Assembly: GCA_031263155.1 (NCBI GenBank)
Contig: JAISGK010000010.1
Span: 1 to 39,177, forward strand
Length of the DNA stretch: 39,177 nucleotides
From: Clostridiales bacterium
Lineage (GTDB): Bacteria > Bacillota > Clostridia > Lachnospirales > WQUN01
Direction: 5' to 3'
Part shown: positions 33,243 to 39,177 of the stretch, in pieces
How the letters are laid out: each line of letters begins with the position of its first letter
Position numbering within the stretch: the stretch's first letter is position 1
Translations under genes and position numbers: made by a program
The notes under the pieces: model-generated
What the model saw: only the letters and a program-made list of their open reading frames with translations
Database searches by the model: none
What the model was told of the DNA's origin: nothing

Positions 33243-34261
33243 ACCCCCGCCCGCAATTTTTCTATCGCTTCAGGCGGCGAAACCTTTGGGGCCCTCGCGT
33301 CAAGCAGCCATGTTTTTGCTTTGTGCGTTTCGCTCACCTGAAAATATGGAGGGGCTTCGACAAAGTCTACTTCCATGGCGTAGCGGTTGCGTGGAGCGAA
33401 CGCGTCGCCGACAATCCTCTTGTACAGGTTTGGCGGAACGCCTTCTATGGTAAACAGATCCTTGCCTTTTTCGCCAAATTGCGGCAAGCTAGACAACAAC
33501 GCCCATGTATAAGGGTGCTTTGGATCAAAAAAGACTTCTTCCGCCGTGCCCACTTCAACAAACTCACCCGCGTACATAATGGCTACGCGATCGGCAACCT
33601 CCGCCACCACGCCAAGATCGTGCGTGATATAAATAACCGTGAGGCCCAGCCGTCTTTGCAACACTTTTATCAGATCGATTATCTGCGCCTGTATGGTAAC
33701 GTCCAGCGCGGTGGTTGGTTCGTCGCATATCAATATATCGGGTTGGCACGCTATAGCAATGGCTATAACCACGCGTTGGCGCATGCCCCCGCTAAATTGA
33801 TGCGGATAGTTGGAGTATCTGTCTACCGCGTCGGGGATGCCAACGTCCATCAGCAGTTCGATAACCTTTTGCCTGGCCTGGACCTTGGGTACAACATTGT
33901 GCTGAACCATGCTCTCGCGTATCTGCTCTCCTATTGTTTTGAGCGGGTTAAGGCTTGTCATGGGGTCTTGAAACACCATAGCTATGCGCTTGCCCCTAAT
34001 GGTTAGCCATTCCTTTTCCGTCTTCAGCTTCGTCAGGTCCTTGCCGTCAAAGATGATCTGCCCGCCGGTGATTTTTCCGTTATTGTCCAACATGCCGATA
34101 AAGGTTTTTGTAAGCACTGTTTTGCCGCTGCCGCTCTCTCCGGCAATAGCAAGCGTTTCGCCTTTAAAAAGATCCAATGATACCTTGCGAATGGGCTTAA
34201 GCGTTTTGCCGCGCAGCGTGAATTGCATCTCCAAATCGTTAACCTGTAAAATAGGTTCCAT
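33236..34261 (-). CDS. Oligopeptide ABC transporter ATP-binding protein (OppD/DppD)
   Basis: The 341-residue ABC ATPase has Walker [10 protein letters not shown], signature [15 protein letters not shown], Walker [13 protein letters not shown] and H-loop YITHDLG. The C-terminal part has the oligopeptide-transporter extension ([13 protein letters not shown], then the IEGVPPNL motif). It forms a heterodimeric ATPase with the OppF-type protein under the OppB/OppC channel. ATG 34261 follows AAGGAGG. It lies 14 nt after OppC. Confidence 0.93.
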   Translation of the reverse strand: MEPILQVNDLEMQFTLRGKTLKPIRKVSLDLFKGETLAIAGESGSGKTVLTKTFIGMLDNNGKITGGQIIFDGKDLTKLKTEKEWLTIRGKRIAMVFQDPMTSLNPLKTIGEQIRESMVQHNVVPKVQARQKVIELLMDVGIPDAVDRYSNYPHQFSGGMRQRVVIAIAIACQPDILICDEPTTALDVTIQAQIIDLIKVLQRRLGLTVIYITHDLGVVAEVADRVAIMYAGEFVEVGTAEEVFFDPKHPYTWALLSSLPQFGEKGKDLFTIEGVPPNLYKRIVGDAFAPRNRYAMEVDFVEAPPYFQVSETHKAKTWLLDARAPKVSPPEAIEKLRAGVW

Positions 34262-34275
34262 TGCGCCCGCCCTCC

Positions 34276-35271
34276 TTAGGTATGATTTTTTGGATCGCTT
34301 GCGTCAGACAAGGCGTTGCCAAATACGTAGAAAGATATGGTAATAAGCGCGACAACCAGCGTGGGAAAAATCAGCAGGTGAGGGCGGTAATTTATCTGGG
34401 TGCGGCCTTCGGATATGAGCACGCCCAGCGATGGGATCTCTGGAGGCAAGCCCACGCCAAGAAAGGTGAGCGTTACTTCCGCCCCTATAACGCTGACTAT
34501 GAGTTGCGAGAGATATAGCATAACAACACTTAGCAAGTGAGGCAAAATATTTTTGGTTACAATTCGTGTAATAGGTGTGCCCAGCACGCGAGAGGCAAGG
34601 TTGTACTCCCTATCGCGAATAATAAACACCAGGTTGCGCGTATATTTCGCCATACCCAGCCAACCGACCAGAGACATCGAAACGAATATGGTCAGAAAGC
34701 TCGGTTGCATAATATACATCACAAGAACATAGATAATCATTCGCGGAATATTCATAACCGCGTTATAAAGCTCCAGCATAAATTTATCCAGCCAGCGTAC
34801 ATAGCCCCACACCGCGCCAAGAATAAAGCCTATGGATATTTCGAACACAGAAACCTCAATGGCAAGTAGCATACTTATGCGCGCGCCATACCAAACGCGC
34901 GCCCAGCAGTCTCTGCCCACGCTATCTGTCCCAAACCAGTGCAGAGCGGTCGGCGGCATCTTCCACTTGCTCATATCAGCTAAGTAATGTATCCACTCGT
35001 AAGGTCTGTAACCGTTACCAATGGCGATTTCGCCAGCGGCGTTAGGAAAAAACTGCTCCAATATGGCAAAAAGCGTTACAAATACCGCAATGATTAGCCC
35101 CGCCACGCCTACTTTGGATTTTAGAAAAGTGCGAATAGTAGAACCCCAGTAGGAATAATTGGAGTATTCTATAATTTCCGTAACATCTTTCTCATAAGGG
35201 CGCAAAACAAATAGGTGATCTAGATTCAGGTGATCCAGATTTGCCGCCGGCTTGTTATCCAATGTCCGCAC
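34276..35271 (-). CDS. Oligopeptide ABC transporter permease (OppC/DppC)
   Basis: This permease of about 331 residues has a soluble N-terminus, a first helix (VAGLIIAVFVTLFAILEQF), the HWFGTDSVGRDCWARVWYG motif and the binding-protein-dependent transport domain. These are all typical of OppC/DppC. I choose GTG 35271, 7 nt after GGAG; an in-frame ATG at 35295 would overlap OppB more deeply without a better ribosome site. It overlaps the OppB end by 17 bp. The NLDHL repeat near the N-terminus is unusual but harmless. Confidence 0.88.
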   Translation of the reverse strand: MRTLDNKPAANLDHLNLDHLFVLRPYEKDVTEIIEYSNYSYWGSTIRTFLKSKVGVAGLIIAVFVTLFAILEQFFPNAAGEIAIGNGYRPYEWIHYLADMSKWKMPPTALHWFGTDSVGRDCWARVWYGARISMLLAIEVSVFEISIGFILGAVWGYVRWLDKFMLELYNAVMNIPRMIIYVLVMYIMQPSFLTIFVSMSLVGWLGMAKYTRNLVFIIRDREYNLASRVLGTPITRIVTKNILPHLLSVVMLYLSQLIVSVIGAEVTLTFLGVGLPPEIPSLGVLISEGRTQINYRPHLLIFPTLVVALITISFYVFGNALSDASDPKNHT

Positions 35272-36262
35272 CCCCGGTCTCCGCTGCTTCCACACGTTGA
35301 TTCGTTTTGTTGGGAGAAAGACGTATGCGGGGATCTACCAGCGCAGCCAGCATATCTCCCAAAAATACACTAAGCACACCCAGTATTACATACACAAATA
35401 CGATTGCCTGCACCACGTTGTTGTCGTGCCGTGTAATACCCACAAGGAAAAATCTGCCCATTCCCGGTATGCCAAAGGCAGTCTCAACCAACAAAGAGCC
35501 GCTTATGGTCAATATAAACGACCCCGGCAGGCCGTATGCCATTGGCGTGAACGCGTTGCGCAATATGTGTCCAAAAAATACCTTATTGCTGGGCAAACCC
35601 TTCGCGTAGGCCAACTTTACATAGTCAGAATTGATCTCATCAACAGTATAGCGGCGCAGCCATAGCGCCTCGCCGGCGAAACTTGCCAATACTATGATAA
35701 TAATGGGCGTAAACCACGACTCTATCTGCCCCGATTTCATAATCATAGGCCAACCGGTGAGATCCGTTATGCCCAATTGCAGTAGCAGTATAATAATTAT
35801 GGCGGGTATGGCCGCGACCAACGCGCCATATACAATTATGAATTTATCAAAAACCCTGTCTTTAAAGCGCGCCGCCAACAGGCCGCACACCCAGCCTATG
35901 GCAAGGGTTATAAACGTAGAGATAACCCCCAGGGTTATCGAGTACGGCGCTTTTTCAGATATAATTTTTGTAACCGGGACTTTTGGCTGTATCTCTAGCG
36001 AAATGCCGAGGTCTAACTCTGTGAACACCCGTTTGTAGTAGTTAAGCAACTGTTTAAGCGGGTGTATCATGGTTCCGTCCAACTCCATAACGCCCACTTG
36101 GTTAAGGCGAACGGTGCGAGAGGCCTCATTCATTTTCTCGTATGTACCCGGTTGAAAATACCCCGACAAAGGCATGAGCCTAAGCAGCAAAAAAACTATG
36201 GAAATAACGGCGAAGATTGTTACGATAGAACGTAACAATCTCGCCACGATATACTTTGCCAT
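35255..36262 (-). CDS. Oligopeptide ABC transporter permease (OppB/DppB)
   Basis: The 335-residue permease has an N-terminal helix (IVARLLRSIVTIFAVISIVF), the transport domain with ALWLRRYTVDEINSDYVKLA (EAA-like region) and the end LVDPRIRLS, as in OppB/DppB. ATG 36262 lies 5 nt after the binding-protein stop and has no clear Shine-Dalgarno site, so translation probably depends on coupling to that gene. It forms the channel with OppC. Confidence 0.92.
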   Translation of the reverse strand: MAKYIVARLLRSIVTIFAVISIVFLLLRLMPLSGYFQPGTYEKMNEASRTVRLNQVGVMELDGTMIHPLKQLLNYYKRVFTELDLGISLEIQPKVPVTKIISEKAPYSITLGVISTFITLAIGWVCGLLAARFKDRVFDKFIIVYGALVAAIPAIIIILLLQLGITDLTGWPMIMKSGQIESWFTPIIIIVLASFAGEALWLRRYTVDEINSDYVKLAYAKGLPSNKVFFGHILRNAFTPMAYGLPGSFILTISGSLLVETAFGIPGMGRFFLVGITRHDNNVVQAIVFVYVILGVLSVFLGDMLAALVDPRIRLSPNKTNQRVEAAETGGADIG

Positions 36263-36267
36263 TGTTT

Positions 36268-38235
36268 TTAGTTTGCGGCTATTGCGGCGTCGCGTTCCGC
36301 AATACCGGCTTCACGCTGTTCAGCGCTAATGGGTTCTGTTCCATAGTATTGATCGGTATATTTGTCAGGGCCGGTGCCATACATACCCTCCGTTTGGTCA
36401 TATGGGTTTTGCAGCTTGCTTATGGCATAGTTGCCGCCCGTGTAGTTAAATGGGAAGAACACGCCGCGCTCATACATAAGACCTTCCGCTGCGGCGAACT
36501 TCTCATAACGCTCTTCTATGCTGTAGGTAGTGTCGGCTTCGTTATACAGCTTTTCAAACTCTGTGTACACATCGCCGTATTCTTCCCAGCCACGCGCCAC
36601 ATCATTATCTTTAAGCCATGTGCCAAGGTAGTTGTTGGGATCCGCGTAGTCCGCGCTCCAGCCCTGCATACCCAAGTCATACTCGCCGCCTTCGACAAAA
36701 TCGTAGTACACATCAGAGGTGTACAGGGCGGTCTCAATAACGATGCTATCGGTTCCCAACGCTGTTTCAAGCCCTTGCTTTACAACGGCGTTGCGGGCCT
36801 TCGAAATCTCAGAGGTTGTGCCCATAATACGAATTGTGAGCGGCCAACTAACAGCGTCACCCAGTTCCGTTTTGGCGGTCGCGAGCAATTCTTTGGCCTT
36901 TGCCGGATCGTAGCTGTTGCGGTTGGCTTCTCTCAACTGCGTGAGGTTGCCAAAATCTGTGTAATCTTTTCCTTCTGCGGTTACGCACAAACCTGGAGGC
37001 ATATAGCTACCGGAATTCATCGCGTCGACAGCCTCTTCGGCGGGGTTGGTAAGTTGCAGATAGGGGGTTTTGTTAAACGCCGCCCATATAGCCTTGCGGA
37101 AGTTTTCATTCTTGGCCGCCGCTTCTACCTGCGGGTTGTTGGAGTTCATGTTAAAGAACCAGTACCATGAGGCGGAGGACGTTTTGGTCATATATAGCTG
37201 CTCTGATAAGACCGGATCATTTACATATTGATCAAGATAAGTGGTGGTTACGGGCGCTGCGGAAACTTCGCCGCGCAAATAAAGCTCGGCGGGCGTAATT
37301 TCATCGCCGGCATAGAAAAATCTCAGATATGGAATGTGGATGCGATCGGCCTGATAATAGTTTGGATTCTTTGTAAGTGTTTTTTCTACATCTACAGTCC
37401 AATCTGTAAGGGTAAACGCGCCACAATATAAAATACTCTCTTTTGTTGGCAAGCCAAAACTGTCTTCGCCAATCTCGTTATAAAAGTCTTCGTTAAGCGG
37501 CAAATAAACGCCGTATGTGCAAACGCTGTCAAAAAACACAGTGGGGTTAGTCATTGTGTATTCAAGGGTAAAATCATCAACAGCCCTAATGCCTACTGTG
37601 GAGAAATCAGCGTAGGTTTCGCGCTTTTCTTTGTAGTCTACATCGCCTATGCGCGGAATAAGGGCCGCTTCATATTCAGCCGCGCCCTTGATGTATGGCG
37701 TGACCATCCAGGTGTTGACAGAAGCGTGATATGGATCCAGCACATACTTAAGGCCAGTGACAAAGTCATGCGCTGTAACGACCTTGCCCGTGTCCTCCTG
37801 ATCCCATGTAACCCATTTTACGTCATTGCGCAGGTGAAAGGTCCATACGGTCGCGTCGTCATTAACCTCCCAGCTTTCCGCTATGGCGGGTTGAAGGATA
37901 CCGTAGCGGTCTGTCTGCAACAGGTTGTCTAAAAACTGACAGTAACCGTCCTCCGCGTCAACAGCTTTGTTGGTAACAAGATAGTTAAGCATGCTAAGAT
38001 CTTCGGATTGGGTGTAGGTGTATGGCTCGCCCATTTCGCCGGGCGCGGGATGCCAAACACCACTCGCGCTATCGCTCTGTGCTGGGGTTTCACTGATCGC
38101 CTCTCCAGCCGAAGCGGTAGCTTCCGCAGACGCGGTTTGGCTGTCTGTGGGCGTTTGTGTGGATCCGCCGCCGCCACAAGCGGTGGCAAGCATGGCAAAT
38201 GCCAACACGAGAGCCAACAAATTCTTGGCTTTCAC
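36268..38235 (-). CDS. Oligopeptide-binding lipoprotein (family 5, OppA/DppA-like)
   Basis: The protein has 655 residues with a lipoprotein signal and lipobox LATAC (lipidated Cys20). A Ser/Thr/Ala-rich linker of about 40 residues follows. The mature part is a family-5 peptide-binding protein (ILQPAIAESWEV, WTFHLRNDVKW, AHDFVTGLKYVLDP). It is of the large OppA size, so oligopeptides are the likely ligand, though some family members bind other compounds. The start is GTG 38235 behind AGGAGG. It is first in the operon with genes B, C, D and F. Confidence 0.93.
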   Translation of the reverse strand: MKAKNLLALVLAFAMLATACGGGGSTQTPTDSQTASAEATASAGEAISETPAQSDSASGVWHPAPGEMGEPYTYTQSEDLSMLNYLVTNKAVDAEDGYCQFLDNLLQTDRYGILQPAIAESWEVNDDATVWTFHLRNDVKWVTWDQEDTGKVVTAHDFVTGLKYVLDPYHASVNTWMVTPYIKGAAEYEAALIPRIGDVDYKEKRETYADFSTVGIRAVDDFTLEYTMTNPTVFFDSVCTYGVYLPLNEDFYNEIGEDSFGLPTKESILYCGAFTLTDWTVDVEKTLTKNPNYYQADRIHIPYLRFFYAGDEITPAELYLRGEVSAAPVTTTYLDQYVNDPVLSEQLYMTKTSSASWYWFFNMNSNNPQVEAAAKNENFRKAIWAAFNKTPYLQLTNPAEEAVDAMNSGSYMPPGLCVTAEGKDYTDFGNLTQLREANRNSYDPAKAKELLATAKTELGDAVSWPLTIRIMGTTSEISKARNAVVKQGLETALGTDSIVIETALYTSDVYYDFVEGGEYDLGMQGWSADYADPNNYLGTWLKDNDVARGWEEYGDVYTEFEKLYNEADTTYSIEERYEKFAAAEGLMYERGVFFPFNYTGGNYAISKLQNPYDQTEGMYGTGPDKYTDQYYGTEPISAEQREAGIAERDAAIAAN

Positions 38236-38352
38236 AATAAATTCCTCCTCAATTTTGATATGCCCTGTATGAGTAAACCCGCGTTTACAAATGCGTCTAT
38301 CTCACAAGCCGTTCAAGAACGCCACGATAAGATCCGCGGGGAGGGACATCTG

Positions 38353-38485
38353 ATTATACAAAAAAAGCTGCTGTGTAGAACAGACAGCGTCTCTGCTGCA
38401 TGTTTATAGTCTGACCTGAATGAAACTTTATTATATATGTAACGTTTTACAGGCGCGGTTAGAGCCCGCAACCATCCTTGCGCCT
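38353..38485 (-). promoter_or_regulatory. Leader of the peptide importer operon with -10 boxes, palindrome and stem-loop
   Basis: Two TATAAT boxes occur on the minus strand (38430-38435 and 38353-38358), neither with a good -35. The palindrome TGTAA-n4-TTACA (38438-38451) sits just upstream of the first. A stem-loop joins AGGCGC and GCGCCT (38451-38485) with an inner GGTT/AACC pair. A weak hairpin followed by seven T residues (38388-38360) precedes the second -10 box and could act as an attenuator. Which elements work cannot be decided from sequence alone. Confidence 0.35.
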
Positions 38486-38576
38486 TTGCAAGTTATATTT
38501 CATCTATGTTACGATTTTATCACAGCATGCATAAATACGCAATGGTTATTTTTTTACAAAATACACTCAAACCCAT

Positions 38577-38604
38577 CAATTTTCGGAATTTTTTCCGAAA
38601 ATTG
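38577..38604. repeat. Perfect 12-bp hairpin
   Basis: CAATTTTCGGAA and its exact reverse complement are separated by a TTTT loop. No T run follows on either strand, so it is not a standard terminator. It lies between the peptide importer leader and the IS element, about 50 bp outside the IS hairpin. It may be an operator or the mark of a past insertion. The remainder of the 565-bp gap 38236-38800 is covered by the leader and IS-end entries. Confidence 0.5.
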
Positions 38605-38765
38605 CGAGGTCATCCCCAGGTTTATTAGTAGAATGTGTAGAATTTACAGAATGTGCCGTAAAGCCCCGCGCTTTAGAGCTGGGTATATAAGGCACGGTTT
38701 TGAATGTGCGCCTTATGGCGCTGGTTTTTTATTGCGCGCTTGTAGCGCCGCATCCTAAGATCAGG

Positions 38766-38794
38766 TTGCATTAGAAATAATCATATGGTATAAT
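38766..38794 (+). promoter_or_regulatory. Promoter of tnpA
   Basis: TTGCAT (38766-38771), 17 bp, then an extended -10 TGG-TATAAT (38786-38794). The tnpA ATG at 38801 is only 7 nt after the -10 box, so the transcript would be leaderless or nearly so. Confidence 0.6.
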
Positions 38795-38800
38795 ATGCCT

Positions 38801-39177
38801 ATGCAATATAAATCGAATAACAATGTTGTGTACTCATGCAAGTTTCATGTTGTTTGGTGTCCTAAATATCGGCGAAAAGTGTTAACTGGTTCTATCTCCG
38901 AGCGGTTAAAGGAGTTGATCATACAAAAATGTTCGGAAATAGAAGCTGATATAATTGAATTGGAAATCATGCAAGACCACGTACATTTGCTGATGGAAGT
39001 AGATCCTCAATACGGCATTAATCGCGCCGTTCGTTCAATCAAAGGATACACATCATTCACTTTGCGGAAGGAATTTAAAGAACTGACAACACGGTTGCCG
39101 ACACTATGGACAAACAGCTACTTCGTTTCAACTGTAGGCGGCGCTCCACTGGCGGCTATTAAGCAATACATAGAAAA
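38801..39177 (+). CDS. tnpA: IS200/IS605-family transposase TnpA (Y1 HUH type), 3' end outside window
   Basis: The first 125 codons are visible. Motifs are YSCKFHVVWCPKYRRKVL at the start, the HUH metal-binding DHVHLLMEVDP, then RSIKGYTS, LWTNSYFVSTVGG and IKQYIE, which contains the catalytic Tyr. TnpA cuts and joins single-stranded DNA at hairpin-marked ends. There is no Shine-Dalgarno site before ATG 38801; an in-frame ATG lies at 38795 but overlaps the expected transcription start. The frame is intact as far as it can be read. Confidence 0.93.
   Translation, partial: MQYKSNNNVVYSCKFHVVWCPKYRRKVLTGSISERLKELIIQKCSEIEADIIELEIMQDHVHLLMEVDPQYGINRAVRSIKGYTSFTLRKEFKELTTRLPTLWTNSYFVSTVGGAPLAAIKQYIE

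Larger units (their letters stand above)
38653..39177 (+). mobile_element. IS200/IS605-family element, left part (runs off the window)
   Basis: A subterminal imperfect hairpin at 38653-38695 (outer GTGCC/GGCAC, inner CCC...GGG around GC-TTTAGA-GC) has the form of an IS200/IS605 left end. A second small hairpin, GCGCC-TTAT-GGCGC, follows near 38709. tnpA begins at 38801 and is cut by the window edge. The exact left boundary and any tnpB gene cannot be seen. Confidence 0.75.

Noticed and set aside
33323-34006. A 227-codon frame opposite the OppD-type ATPase gene
   Set aside because: It is antisense to a gene with all ABC ATPase motifs and has no ribosome site.
36256-37170. A 304-codon rightward frame opposite the peptide-binding protein gene
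   Set aside because: It is a shadow of a well-supported family-5 binding protein; long antisense frames are expected from this codon usage.
1-39177. A search by eye for a complete Wadjet cluster, CRISPR array, prophage or tRNA
   Set aside because: No jetA, jetB or jetD-like genes, regular spacer-repeat arrays, phage structural genes or cloverleaf sequences were found.

Overview
The window looks like the chromosome of a monoderm, saccharolytic member of the Bacillota (Clostridia-like). The grounds are strong GGAGG-type ribosome binding sites, frequent TTG and GTG starts, Cys-lipoprotein solute-binding proteins, sugar importers without their own ATPase, and LacI-type regulators. No rRNA, tRNA or CRISPR array was seen. 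The assignment rests on gene content only.

Layout. 1-2245: the end of an unknown gene, a shared terminator, then a leftward nitroreductase / ferredoxin-type aldo-keto reductase pair with its own promoter. 2245-8754: a leftward arabinose-oligosaccharide operon (GH51 arabinofuranosidase, LacI regulator, two permeases, lipoprotein binding protein) from a promoter overlapped by a palindrome to a UUCG-loop terminator. 8909-11013: rightward MazG-like, Nudix and beta-propeller lactonase genes. 11067-11693: a leftward rhomboid protease. 11694-12157: a regulatory stretch with repeated operator-like sequences. 12158-14767: a large coiled-coil protein resembling the middle of TIGR02680 (Wadjet JetC/MukB-like) proteins but without either ATPase head, in its own transcription unit. 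14822-17579: polyphosphate:AMP phosphotransferase, RadC-family protein and PspC-domain protein.

17604-27089: a leftward starch operon. In transcription order it encodes a secreted CGTase-like amylase, a membrane-anchored surface protein with three starch-binding repeats, a binding protein with two permeases, an intracellular cyclomaltodextrinase-type GH13 enzyme and a LacI regulator. The set fits extracellular conversion of starch to cyclodextrins or maltodextrins, capture at the cell surface, import and intracellular hydrolysis. A 179-bp inverted-repeat structure sits between the surface protein and the binding protein.

27086-32256: a DUF3791-like gene, a large KatE-type catalase, a SUFU-domain protein and a MATE exporter. 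32259-38235: a complete leftward oligopeptide importer operon (A-B-C-D-F order). 38236-39177: a leader with several inverted repeats, then the left end and most of tnpA of an IS200/IS605 element cut by the window edge.

The most unusual items are the headless SMC-like coiled-coil protein, the triple-CBM surface protein within a CGTase/cyclodextrin-type operon, the long inverted repeat in that operon, and the four-unit palindrome array before radC.
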